In this document: positions 16,764-24,537 of the stretch, one piece after another
How positions within the stretch are numbered: position 1 is the stretch's first letter
Layout: each line of letters begins with the position of its first letter
DNA from: Bryobacterales bacterium
GTDB taxonomy: Bacteria > Acidobacteriota > Terriglobia > Bryobacterales > UBA6623
Direction: 5' to 3'
Length of the DNA stretch: 36,438 nt
Assembly: GCA_022824585.1 (NCBI GenBank)
Contig: JAJDZN010000102.1
Coordinates: 1-36,438, forward strand
The notes under the pieces: model-generated
Seen by the model: only the letters and a program-made list of their open reading frames with translations
Told to the model about the DNA's origin: nothing
Database searches by the model: none
Program-made: the position numbers and the translations under genes

Positions 16764-18092
16764 TCAACTGTGGCGGATCGCCAGCTGCGGCGCTGCCACG
16801 AGGATGCGAAGGTCGCGGACGTTGTTTCCCGTGGGCCCGGTCATGATTAGGTCGTCGAGCTTCTGGAAGAAGCCGAAGGAATCGGACCGCCGCTCGAAGT
16901 CGGCCGGGTCCATTCCGAGCGACTGCGCCCGCGGCACGGTGGACTCGTCGGCAATGGCACCGGCTGCCGGAGAATTGCCATCGATGCCATCAGTTCCGGC
17001 GCTCAGGACGGTCGCCCGCATCCCCCGCTCGGCGAGCTTGCGGGCAATCCACAGCACAAATGCTTGATTGCGCCCGCCCATGCCATCTCCTTTGACCGGG
17101 CTGCTGAGCTCCCCTCCGCTCGTCACCGCGACGGTCCTACCGGGGTGGGCGCGGGACAGGGATTGCAAGCGGTCCAAAAGCAGATCGGCCGCGAGTTCGA
17201 CGGGCTGGTCGTCGACGCTCAAATCACGCTCGAGCTCCCAGCCCAAGCGGCGCACTTCGCTTTCGAGCCTCTCCAATGCGGCGGCGTTGTCGAGCAAGCA
17301 GACCCACTGGCTCCGGGCGAATTCGGCCATGCCGGGCTTGGGCGTCTCGGCGAGAGTCCGATTCACGAAGAAGCGGCGAATCGAGGCGGGCAGCCTGGCA
17401 ACGATGCCAAGCTCCTCGGCCGTCCCGTAGGCGTCCTCGCATGTAGACGCATCCGGCATGGTCGGGCCGGAAGCGACGGACGAGGGCTCATCGGGCGGCA
17501 CGTCTGAGACATACAGCGTCATCTGCCTGGCCGGGTGCGCGGCCTGGGCCAGGCGTCCGCCCTTGATGAGCGAGAGGTGCTTGCGCAGGATATTGATCTG
17601 AACAATGTTGGCCCCGCAGGTAACGAGGACCTCGTAGAACGCCTGCATGTCGGCCAGCGATACCGATGGGTCGAGCGGGGCTTCGCAAATCGCGGATCCT
17701 CCGCCCGACAAGAGGCAAACGAAGAGATCGTCGGCACCCAGGCCGGCAACTTGATCCAGCAAGAATCGGGCGGACTCGTCGCTTGCTCGGTTGGGATAAG
17801 GGTGCCCTCCCACAAACTCCTTGGCGCCCCGCAGCGGTGGGTCTGACGCCACCGGCGCCACCACCGCTGCAGCCGTTCTGTCGTCCGGCAGCAGCGGGAG
17901 CAACGCCTCGCACATCGGATGCGCGGCCTTGCCGACACCCGCCACGAAGATTCGCCGCGCTTGGCGAAGATCGACATCGCTTCCGAGTGCGGTCAACACT
18001 TGCCCGCGTCGCGCGAGGCTGGCGGACATGACATTGGCCAAGGAAGCGTGATCCAATGTCTTGAGGAACAGGCGCAGCAGGCTGTGCTTCAT
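16764..18092 (-). CDS. glycerate 2-kinase (MOFRL/DUF4147 family)
   Basis: A 442-residue protein of the glycerate kinase type II (GckA/TtuD-like) family. Visible marks are VAGVGKAAHPM (nucleotide-binding entry, about residues 50-60), the GGHPYPN segment, LLSGGGSA (about 128-135), N-I-L-R-K-H-L-S-x-I-K-G-G-R-L, YVSDVPPDEPSSVASGPT, and the C-terminal MOFRL domain with GGRNQ and SAGTDGIDGNSPAAGA. It phosphorylates D-glycerate to 2-phosphoglycerate in the cytoplasm. Its start lies 11 bases after the stop of a D-2-hydroxyacid dehydrogenase gene, so the pair forms an operon: glyoxylate or hydroxypyruvate reduction followed by entry into glycolysis. The length is normal and nothing looks damaged. Confidence 0.92.
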   Translation of the reverse strand: MKHSLLRLFLKTLDHASLANVMSASLARRGQVLTALGSDVDLRQARRIFVAGVGKAAHPMCEALLPLLPDDRTAAAVVAPVASDPPLRGAKEFVGGHPYPNRASDESARFLLDQVAGLGADDLFVCLLSGGGSAICEAPLDPSVSLADMQAFYEVLVTCGANIVQINILRKHLSLIKGGRLAQAAHPARQMTLYVSDVPPDEPSSVASGPTMPDASTCEDAYGTAEELGIVARLPASIRRFFVNRTLAETPKPGMAEFARSQWVCLLDNAAALERLESEVRRLGWELERDLSVDDQPVELAADLLLDRLQSLSRAHPGRTVAVTSGGELSSPVKGDGMGGRNQAFVLWIARKLAERGMRATVLSAGTDGIDGNSPAAGAIADESTVPRAQSLGMDPADFERRSDSFGFFQKLDDLIMTGPTGNNVRDLRILVAAPQLAIRHS

Positions 18093-18103
18093 GGCAGGTC
18101 GAA

Positions 18104-19078
18104 TCAGTCCAGCACTTCAGGATTGACGATATTGGGCGGGCGTTCACCGGCCAGGCCCGCCAGCACGTTCTCGGCGGCCATCACGCACATTCGCCTGCGG
18201 GTGGCCACCGAGGCACTCGCAATGTGAGGCACGAGGAGCGCGTTCTCGCACGCCAGCAGCTTCGGGTGGATTTTGGGTTCTCTTTCGAACACGTCCAAGC
18301 CGGCCGCCGCGATCGTTCCCGCCTGCAAGGCATCGGCCAGCGCCGCTTCATCCACCACCGGCCCACGCGAGGTGTTAACCAGCACGGATGTCGGCTTCAT
18401 CGCTCGCAGTTCCGCGGCACCGATCAGGTGCCGGGTCTCGGGCGTTAGCGCACAATGCAGGGTCACGAAGTCGGCCTGCGCCAAGACCTCTTCCTTATGG
18501 GCGAATTCGATGCCCAGCTCTCGCTCGGCATCATCACCGAGGCGAAACGGGTCGTGGTACAGCACACGCATGTTGAACCCACGCCCGCGGCGTGCCACGG
18601 CCTGGCCGATGCGCCCCATGCCGAAGATTCCCAAAGTTGCACCCCACACGTCCCAACCCGTGAACAGATCGATGCGCCACTCTCCGTAGCGTCCCGCCCT
18701 CAAGAAGCGCTCCGCCTCCCCGATCCGCCTGCCCGCACCCAAGATCAGTGCGAAGGCCAGGTCGGCGGTCGTGTCGGTGAGCACGTCCGGTGTGTTGGTC
18801 ACAATGACCCCGCGCTCGGTGGCCGCGGAAACGTCGATGTTGTCAAAGCCCACGGCGATGTTGGACACGACCCGGAGGTTGGGAACGGCATCGAGCAAGG
18901 GTGCGTCGATACGGTCGGTAAGTTGGCAGATCAACCCTTGCTTGCCGCCCAGCCGAGCCTGCAATCGCGCGCCGGAAAGGCTCTTGTCCGAGTCGTTGTA
19001 GTCGACTGCGACGCGCCCCGCCAAGTGGTCAATGGCCTCCTGGTAGACGTGCTTGCTGACGAGCACCGGACGCAGCAC
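18104..19078 (-). CDS. D-2-hydroxyacid dehydrogenase (glyoxylate/hydroxypyruvate reductase-like)
   Basis: From the GTG at 19078 the product has 324 residues, the usual family size, and begins LRPVLVSKHVYQEA as family members do. The much longer open frame upstream runs antisense through the next gene and is not real. The NAD(P) site is GIFGMGRIG (150-158). The catalytic residues are Arg238 (in NTSRGP), Glu267 (in FEREP) and His285 (in VPHIAS). GhrB-type enzymes reduce hydroxypyruvate to D-glycerate and glyoxylate to glycolate. The next gene in the operon is glycerate kinase, so hydroxypyruvate reduction is the favoured role. It diverges from the 3-hydroxyisobutyrate dehydrogenase-type gene with 78 bases between the two starts, which leaves room for a shared control region. 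Confidence 0.9.
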   Translation of the reverse strand: MLRPVLVSKHVYQEAIDHLAGRVAVDYNDSDKSLSGARLQARLGGKQGLICQLTDRIDAPLLDAVPNLRVVSNIAVGFDNIDVSAATERGVIVTNTPDVLTDTTADLAFALILGAGRRIGEAERFLRAGRYGEWRIDLFTGWDVWGATLGIFGMGRIGQAVARRGRGFNMRVLYHDPFRLGDDAERELGIEFAHKEEVLAQADFVTLHCALTPETRHLIGAAELRAMKPTSVLVNTSRGPVVDEAALADALQAGTIAAAGLDVFEREPKIHPKLLACENALLVPHIASASVATRRRMCVMAAENVLAGLAGERPPNIVNPEVLD

Positions 19079-19144
19079 GGTTGGGTATTCTCGCACAGGC
19101 TCGCGGCGCACTGGACCGCATCCGGGGAGCCCTGCCCCGTCCGA

Positions 19145-19150
19145 TACAAT
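19145..19150 (+). promoter_or_regulatory. -10 box six bases before an ATG start
   Basis: TACAAT (in GATACAAT) is followed by six bases (CTCAAT) and the ATG at 19157, with no ribosome binding site. This is another likely leaderless start, in the short gap between the two divergent reductase genes. Confidence 0.42.
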
Positions 19151-19156
19151 CTCAAT

Positions 19157-20050
19157 ATGGCGAAACTCGGTTTTCTCGGACTCGGACTCATGGGCAAGCC
19201 CATGGCGGAGCATCTCCTGGCTGATGGCCACGAAGTTGCGCTGTGGAGCCACACAAGCTCGAAGGCGAAGGATCTGGCGAACTCGCACGATGGCGGACAC
19301 TTTTGCGAGACACCGGCGCAAGTCGGCGCGTTCGCGGACTGCATCTTTCTGTGTGTCGGGGACTCGGCGATGTCCGAGGAAGTGCTCACCGGCGAAGGCG
19401 GCGTGCTGTCGGGAGTAAGCTCGAAGACCGTGGTCGCGGACTGCTCGACGATCGGGCCGAGCACGGCGCGGCGTATCGCTGCCAAGTTCGAGGCCGAGGG
19501 CAGCCACTACCTCGACAGCCCCTGCACGGGCTCCACGCCGGGCGCGACCAGCGGCACGCTGACCTTCATGATCGGCGGCGACGAGGAAGTCTTCGAGAGC
19601 GTGCGGCCCTACTTCGAATGCATGGGCAAGAACCTCTACTACTGCGGCGGGCAGGGCATGGGACTGCACGCCAAGCTGTCCCAGAATCTGGTGCTCGCCA
19701 ACACCCTGCAGGGCTTCGTCGAAGGCATGGTGCTCTCCACCAAGGCGGGGGTGCCTCCCGATCTGATGTTCGAGATCCTCGACAACTCGGCCGCCAAGTC
19801 CGGTCTCATCGCCTTCAAGGCGCCGGCCGTCTTCGGCCGGAAGTTCGACGCCGCCTTCCCACTGAAGTGGATGCGCAAGGACATCAGCCTGATGCTCGAA
19901 TCCGGCCGTGAGCTCGGCGTGCCGCTGCCATCGACCAGCCTGGTTCACGAACTCTTCAGCGCCGGCGTGGCCAAGGGCCACGGCGACGAGGACATCATCG
20001 CCGCGTTCAAGATGTTCGAAGAGCTGGCCGGGGTGGTGGTCGAACCCTGA
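19157..20050 (+). CDS. 3-hydroxyisobutyrate dehydrogenase-family reductase (tartronate semialdehyde reductase-like)
   Basis: A 297-residue protein with the Rossmann entry LGFLGLGLMGKPMA (GxGxxG at 8-13), the DCSTIGPSTAR block (95-105), the substrate loop SPCTGSTPGATSGTL (121-135) and the catalytic Lys173 in HAKLSQN. The family reduces or oxidises short beta-hydroxyacids: 3-hydroxyisobutyrate, tartronate semialdehyde (GarR/GlxR), succinic semialdehyde or glyoxylate. Beside glycerate kinase and a hydroxypyruvate reductase-like gene, tartronate semialdehyde reduction to glycerate is an attractive role, but no glyoxylate carboligase is in the window and the substrate loop differs from the usual D-A-P-V-S-G-G form, so this is inference. 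It ends 19 bases from the convergent purB. Confidence 0.88.
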   Translation: MAKLGFLGLGLMGKPMAEHLLADGHEVALWSHTSSKAKDLANSHDGGHFCETPAQVGAFADCIFLCVGDSAMSEEVLTGEGGVLSGVSSKTVVADCSTIGPSTARRIAAKFEAEGSHYLDSPCTGSTPGATSGTLTFMIGGDEEVFESVRPYFECMGKNLYYCGGQGMGLHAKLSQNLVLANTLQGFVEGMVLSTKAGVPPDLMFEILDNSAAKSGLIAFKAPAVFGRKFDAAFPLKWMRKDISLMLESGRELGVPLPSTSLVHELFSAGVAKGHGDEDIIAAFKMFEELAGVVVEP

Positions 20051-20069
20051 CCGCGCGGGCGGGCTGGGG

Positions 20070-21383
20070 CTATTCGGAACCGAACACCCGCTCGAAGATC
20101 GCATCCACGTTGCGCAACTGCCGCTGCAGCGAGAACGCCCGCTCGTAGTCCTCCGGGCCTAACACGGCGCTGATGTCGGGGTCGGCTTCGACCAGCTCCC
20201 GAAAGCTGCCGTCCTCCTCCCAGGCGCGCAGCGCGTTGCGCTGAACCCAGCGGTAGGCCTCCTCGCGCAGCACGCCCTGGGCGGAGATTTCCAGCAGCAA
20301 CTGGCCCGAATACACCAGCCCGCCGTTGGACTCCAGGTTCTTGGCCATCCGCTCCGGATACACCAGCAGCCTGCGCACGAGGTCGCAAGCCTTGGCCAGC
20401 ATGTAATCCACCAGCGTGGTGGAATCCGCGAGGATCACGCGCTCCACCGAACTGTGGGAGATATCGCGCTCGTGCCATAGCGCCACGTTTTCGAAGGCCG
20501 CCACGGCATTGCCGCGCACGACGCGCGCCAGCCCGCTGAGCTGCTCCGAGGTAATCGGGTTCTTCTTGTGCGGCATGGCCGAGCTGCCCTTCTGTGTCTT
20601 GGAGAAGTACTCTTGCGCCTCCCTTACCTCGGTGCGCTGCAAGTGCCGCACCTCGACCGCGATCTTCTCGACGGTCGCGGCGATGTTCGCCAGCGCGGAG
20701 ACAAAATGCGCGTGGCGATCGCGCTGGATGACCTGCGTGGAGACTGCGGTTGCCTTCAGGCCGAGCTTGGCGCAAATGCGATCCTCGGCCTCGGGGCTGA
20801 TGTGTGCCAGCGTGCCGACGGCGCCCGAGAGCTTGCCCACCCGCATCTGCTCCCGCGCCGCGTCGAAACGCTCTATGTGGCGCCCGATCTCGCTGTACCA
20901 GTTGGCCAGCTTGAGACCGAACGTGGTTGGCTCGGCATGCACGCCGTGCGTGCGGCCGACCATCACCGTGTCCTTGAACTCGAACGCGCGGGCGCGCAAG
21001 ATTCCGTGCAATGCGCGCAGCTGCTCGGCGATCGGTTCAGACGCCTGCTTCAGCAGCAACGCTTGGGCAGTATCGACGACATCGTTGGAAGTCAGGCCGT
21101 AGTGCAGCCAGCGCGAGTGCTCCGCCACGCCAGCCGCCGCCATGGACTCGGACACCGAGGTCAGGAACGCGATCACGTCATGACGCACTTCGGCCTCGAT
21201 GGCGTCAATGCGCTCCACGTCGAACTCCGCGTGTTGCCGCAGGGCTTGCGACGCCTCGCGCGGCACTTCGCCGAGTTCCGCCAGCGACTCGGAGGCCATC
21301 AACTCGACCTCGAGCCACTGGCGGTACTTGTTCTGATCCGACCAGATGCGGCCTAGTTCGGGCCGCGTGTAGCGAGCAATCAC
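20070..21383 (-). CDS. purB: adenylosuccinate lyase
   Basis: From the GTG at 21383 the product has 437 residues and begins IARYTRPELGRIWSD, as PurB proteins do. The frame extends 24 residues further upstream without matching the family. The fumarase/aspartase-superfamily signature GSSAMPHKKNP is at about 266-276 and carries the flexible-loop serines and Lys; MVGRTHGVHAEPTTFG holds the conserved His. It acts twice in purine synthesis: cleavage of SAICAR to AICAR and of adenylosuccinate to AMP, releasing fumarate each time. AGAAGG lies directly before the GTG, closer than ideal. It is the clearest housekeeping gene in the window, and its neighbours are not purine genes. Confidence 0.95.
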   Translation of the reverse strand: MIARYTRPELGRIWSDQNKYRQWLEVELMASESLAELGEVPREASQALRQHAEFDVERIDAIEAEVRHDVIAFLTSVSESMAAAGVAEHSRWLHYGLTSNDVVDTAQALLLKQASEPIAEQLRALHGILRARAFEFKDTVMVGRTHGVHAEPTTFGLKLANWYSEIGRHIERFDAAREQMRVGKLSGAVGTLAHISPEAEDRICAKLGLKATAVSTQVIQRDRHAHFVSALANIAATVEKIAVEVRHLQRTEVREAQEYFSKTQKGSSAMPHKKNPITSEQLSGLARVVRGNAVAAFENVALWHERDISHSSVERVILADSTTLVDYMLAKACDLVRRLLVYPERMAKNLESNGGLVYSGQLLLEISAQGVLREEAYRWVQRNALRAWEEDGSFRELVEADPDISAVLGPEDYERAFSLQRQLRNVDAIFERVFGSE

Positions 21384-21570
21384 CCTTCTAGTTTCGCGCA
21401 GGGGCGGCCATCTGCCGAAGCCGCGAAGGGTGCGCCACAATTCCGTGCGGCTCATGCCGCGGCCTGCTCTTCCCAGCCGCGTTCAGGATGGGATTGGCTT
21501 ACTCTTGTTCGCTATGGTGACGTTCCGGCACCTCGTAGGTTTGCCAAGCAACCTTCTGTGCTGTTAGCAA

Positions 21571-21900
21571 CGTGACCTACTTGAAGACACTTTGGTCATC
21601 TGGGGAGGGGAGTTCGGTCGGCTGCCGGCGGGCCGGGGCGATTCGAACAACACGAGCAGCCCAGGGCGGGATCACGGCCCCAACGGCTCTTCTCTCAGGG
21701 TGGCGGGTTGAAGGGCGGCACGGTATACGGAGCTGCCGACGCGCTAGGGAACCAAGCCGTGGAAGACCCTGTCCGCCTGCATGACTGCCGCGCCACAGTG
21801 TCTGGCCTCTTGGGCATGAACTTCCGTGACCTGACCTACCGCCGCCACGGCCTGGACGAACGCCTGACGGACTCGAATTCGCGCGCGGTTAGGAAGAGTC
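21571..21900 (+). pseudogene. decayed C-terminal remnant of a DUF1501 protein
   Basis: Two frames together spell the C-terminal end of the DUF1501 family. From 21571 one frame reads [19 protein letters not shown], then GRDHGPNG, and hits a TGA at 21709 just after VAG. From 21708 another frame continues with [40 protein letters not shown] and DERLTD, where the family has a match along its full C-terminus. Upstream a TAG at 21565 interrupts the first frame, and nothing recognisable remains of the N-terminal two thirds. The gene is therefore truncated and frameshifted. DUF1501 proteins are exported, sulfatase-like proteins typical of Planctomycetota and Acidobacteriota. The remnant sits in the 570-base gap between purB and an ADP-ribosylglycohydrolase gene, in which I see no other gene. 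Confidence 0.8.
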
Positions 21901-21957
21901 AGTCGCCTGATTCCGAGTGCGGCCTCGCGCACTCGCCGCCGTCAACTCCAATTTGGA

Positions 21958-23229
21958 TTACAGATCGGAATTCACGACATAGACCGTCTTGCCGTCGCGC
22001 ACTTCCATGCGCCCGCCGTTCTCAAGGATGGCGGTCTTGGCGACTGCGCCGATCCGCTCGACGATTTCGCTGATCGGGGTGCGGAGCTTGATTTCGTCGC
22101 GCGAGATATTGACGTAGCGGTCGTTGAACGGCTTGTCCCACTTGCCCCGCAGGGGGAGTTCCGTGGTTAGCTTGACGGCCGCTTCGCCCATGCCGCTGAG
22201 CCCGTTGAGAACCCCGATCAGCCCTGCCGTGGTCGCCGCTTGGTTGTCACAGTCATACCCGGCCGACGTCGCGATTCCGACTGTCTTCATGAAGTCTCCC
22301 TCACCATAGAGCACGGCCATGATTCCGGTCAGCCCGTTGGCCAGCGACGAGACCACGCTCACCGGCGCTTCGTACGATCCCTTCTTGTAGGCATAGTACT
22401 CTTCATGGATCTTCTGTCGCGTGTCGCGCCAGTTGTCGAATTCGGAGTGCCACTTGACCACGTCGCGAATGCCCTCCGCAAACGGCCCCTCGTTGGGCAC
22501 GGCCTTGATTCCGATATTGACCAGCTTGCGCACGTCCTTCTCGAAGAACGCCGCGCTGATCATCGCCCCGTAGGCTATGGTCGGGTGCGTGCCCCAATCG
22601 TCATTGGTGATGCGAGCGCCCCACAGCGCCCGCTCCGCCGCCTTTTGAGTCATTCCGGGATAGAACGCGCTCCAGATCTCATTGACCAGTTGCGGATCGA
22701 TTTGGAACCAGTGCTTGTTATTCTCCTTGCGACCAGTGTCGGGGGCAACCAGTCCTTGGTCCATCAAGTTGCGCGCTTCTCGGTTCGCAACCCAGATGAA
22801 GTCGTTGATGTGGGTCTTCCACATCTGGGTGATCTCGGGATACGTGATGTCTAGGCCGTACTTCTCGACCGCATGCAAGGTGACGAACTCGATGTCGGTG
22901 TCGTCGTCGCTGAACGCGCCGCGAAGCGTCTCGGCCATGAGCGGTATGAATCCCCGCCGGTCTTTCGAATTGATCTTGAGTTCCGGGCTGCCGTCGTAAT
23001 CGGCGGTATATATCCGGTCGACTAGGACTGGGATCGGTTCTTCGACATAGAGGTTCTCGAACGGAAAGCCGATGTAGTTGCCGAGGAGCTGCCCGATCCA
23101 AAACCCCGACATCTTGTCCATCAGCTCGTCGTGGCTGATGACCCGCTCCTTCGCAGTCGCGTGATCGACAAATACGGCCGCAGACAGCGCCAGCGCCCCG
23201 ATCAGCCCCAAGTGACTCGCTCGTTTCAT
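21958..23229 (-). CDS. exported ADP-ribosylglycohydrolase family protein
   Basis: A 423-residue protein with a signal peptide (KRASHLGLIGALALSAAVF, cleaved near ATA) and an AGAGGAGA ribosome binding site. The ADP-ribosylglycohydrolase fold shows the first metal motif SDDDTDIEF (after RGAF), the W-x-x-H-I-N-D segment, a WGTHPTIAYGAMI helix and the second metal motif near SAGYDCDNQAATTAGLIGVLNG (G-x-D-x-D-x-N/Q-A form). These acidic residues bind two Mg ions in family enzymes. Exported members are common in Acidobacteriota and Planctomycetota; their substrates are mostly unproven and may be nucleoside or glycosidic compounds rather than ADP-ribosylated proteins. It lies 72 bases downstream of a shortened member of the same family on the same strand. 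Confidence 0.9.
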   Translation of the reverse strand: MKRASHLGLIGALALSAAVFVDHATAKERVISHDELMDKMSGFWIGQLLGNYIGFPFENLYVEEPIPVLVDRIYTADYDGSPELKINSKDRRGFIPLMAETLRGAFSDDDTDIEFVTLHAVEKYGLDITYPEITQMWKTHINDFIWVANREARNLMDQGLVAPDTGRKENNKHWFQIDPQLVNEIWSAFYPGMTQKAAERALWGARITNDDWGTHPTIAYGAMISAAFFEKDVRKLVNIGIKAVPNEGPFAEGIRDVVKWHSEFDNWRDTRQKIHEEYYAYKKGSYEAPVSVVSSLANGLTGIMAVLYGEGDFMKTVGIATSAGYDCDNQAATTAGLIGVLNGLSGMGEAAVKLTTELPLRGKWDKPFNDRYVNISRDEIKLRTPISEIVERIGAVAKTAILENGGRMEVRDGKTVYVVNSDL

Positions 23230-23301
23230 GAAGATCTCCTCTCTTTGCCTCGTGCGGCCCGTCTGGGCCGCACGCCGGACCTCTTTGATTCAAGAGTTGG
23301 C

Positions 23302-23883
23302 CTAGCGAAAGACTACCAAGTTCTCCAACAAAACACCGCTCCCTTGCGCCCCGCGGCATGGCTCACCGAGCACAACCCCCCGAACGGTGTGCGAAGTGTT
23401 CTCCAAGCCGCAGGCATGCCATGCGGAATCGCCGTACTGCCGGTAGTCTCCGTCCGGAAACACACCAACCTGCTCGTCCAGCTCTCCATCCAAGTAGAAT
23501 TGCGCCGACCCTCCGCTTGGAAGATAGGGCACTGTGACGATAGCTCCCGCGCCTTCAAGGGTGTTCGTGGCGTCGAGTCCCTTCTCGTCCAGGACTGTCG
23601 CAAAGGTCATTTTGACGTTGAGTTCGTCTTGGTCCAAGGCGTTGGCCACCCTGTCTGGAGTCCATTCGGGCATCTTGTCTTCCGGAACGATCCGCTGGTT
23701 GTAGACGAACTCCGTGGGATAGCCGTAGGCGACACCGACCATCTGGCCCGCCCAGCCGCCCTTGATCCGGTCTTGGAGGTTCGCCAGCGAGATCGCGAGC
23801 TCGTTGGAATACGGTGGCGTGCCGCACTGGATCAGGACCAAGGCAATCAGCAGGCCGAACGTGGCCGCCAGACTGTTTCGCAT
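23302..23883 (-). CDS. internally deleted ADP-ribosylglycohydrolase-family lipoprotein
   Basis: A 193-residue product from the ATG at 23883, with a lipoprotein signal (SLAATFGLLIALVLIQC). Residues about 30-100 are the start of an ADP-ribosylglycohydrolase domain (LQDRIKGGWAGQMVGVAYG, then DQDELNVKMTFATVLDEKG). At about residue 105 the sequence jumps to the accessory C-terminal beta-sandwich found at the end of long family members (GAGAIVTVPYLPSGG, FYLDGELDEQV, WHACGLENTSHTVR, ending in NLVVFR). The whole middle, including the second metal site, is missing, yet the frame is kept. Full-length relatives would be several hundred residues longer. This is a deletion product, probably without enzyme activity, though it could still be exported. 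A GTG or ATG further upstream is possible but would precede the signal. Confidence 0.78.
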   Translation of the reverse strand: MRNSLAATFGLLIALVLIQCGTPPYSNELAISLANLQDRIKGGWAGQMVGVAYGYPTEFVYNQRIVPEDKMPEWTPDRVANALDQDELNVKMTFATVLDEKGLDATNTLEGAGAIVTVPYLPSGGSAQFYLDGELDEQVGVFPDGDYRQYGDSAWHACGLENTSHTVRGVVLGEPCRGAQGSGVLLENLVVFR

Positions 23884-24043
23884 AGTTTCGCTGCTTGCAG
23901 TCCCCGTCACGGTCTCAGGTGCTCAGAGGGTTGCAACCCCGATCACGGTGAGCCCGCAAGTGCACCCTAGGGAACATCAGCACGACGAAGGGCGTGGCAC
24001 TCTTCGGCGCCTCTTTGAATTGGGATTTACATCGATGACTTGT

Positions 24044-24083
24044 AACTACACACGCCTCGACACCAACCGAGGCGTGTGTAGTT
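24044..24083. repeat. perfect 16-bp inverted repeat (hairpin) near the toxin-antitoxin pair
   Basis: AACTACACACGCCTCG (24044-24059) and its exact complement CGAGGCGTGTGTAGTT (24068-24083) are separated by eight bases. No T-run follows on either strand, so a standard rho-independent terminator is not supported. It lies about 65-85 bases past the end of the HEPN gene on the minus strand. It could be a processing or termination hairpin, a protein site, or the end of a mobile element. Confidence 0.75.
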
Positions 24084-24168
24084 AGGCTACGCCTAGACAA
24101 GGAGTCTAGAGCTAGCTGCCTGCCCCGTGAATGCAGCGGGAAACCGATTCAGGACCGATTCGGTTCGG

Positions 24169-24537
24169 CTAGGAATTCCCTGACGCGGGCCAGCAGAGAC
24201 GCCGTTCGGGAGGCAGCCTGCGCACGGTCCATGGGCTGCTCTTGAGGGCCGAGCGCCTCGTGCCGATGGACGACGGCGAACGGAGTGTAGTCCGATAGGC
24301 TCCGAGTTCGACACCCCCTTGCGCGAGAACTTCGAATAACTGTTCCAGATCGTGGGTCAGCGGATAGCTCTCACCGCGAATGGCCAGCCAAGCCTTGAGC
24401 AGCTTTTCGACGGCCTGCTGTACGTGAAAACCGAACACCTCGTCCGCCCCCGCGCTGTGTTCCAGCATGAGTTGGACAAGCTCAAGGTCTCGCTCTGCCG
24501 CCAGAACCAATGCCTGGGCGCACTTAAGGTCGCTCAT
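24169..24537 (-). CDS. HEPN domain toxin (HepT-like), frameshifted
   Basis: The ATG at 24537 opens a HEPN (PF05168-type) protein: SDLKCAQALVLAAERDLEL, FHVQQAVEKLLKAWLA and PLTHDLEQLFEVL are the family helices. After GVELGAYR (near 24292) the open frame continues with an Arg/Ser-rich string that fits nothing and stops at 24169. In the -1 frame the family C-terminus goes on correctly (DYTPFAVVHRHEALG, then MDRAQAASRTASLLARVREFLAE), with a stop at 24149-24151. Adding one G after CGG would restore it. So either one base has been lost or the sequence has an indel error. HEPN proteins paired with MNT proteins are RNases whose activity is blocked by AMPylation. The R-x(4-6)-H motif is not obvious; the spacing here is R-x7-H. 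The gene overlaps its MNT partner by 14 bases. Confidence 0.8.
   Translation of the reverse strand: MSDLKCAQALVLAAERDLELVQLMLEHSAGADEVFGFHVQQAVEKLLKAWLAIRGESYPLTHDLEQLFEVLAQGGVELGAYRTTLRSPSSIGTRRSALKSSPWTVRRLPPERRLCWPASGNS

Noticed and set aside
18455-19156. N-terminal extension of the reductase gene at 19157
   Set aside because: It lies antisense to the D-2-hydroxyacid dehydrogenase gene, and the Rossmann fold begins right after the ATG at 19157.
21640-21660. GATTCGAAC string resembling a tRNA T-loop
   Set aside because: The flanking bases do not pair into a T-stem and no acceptor or anticodon arm is present; the string lies inside the DUF1501 remnant.
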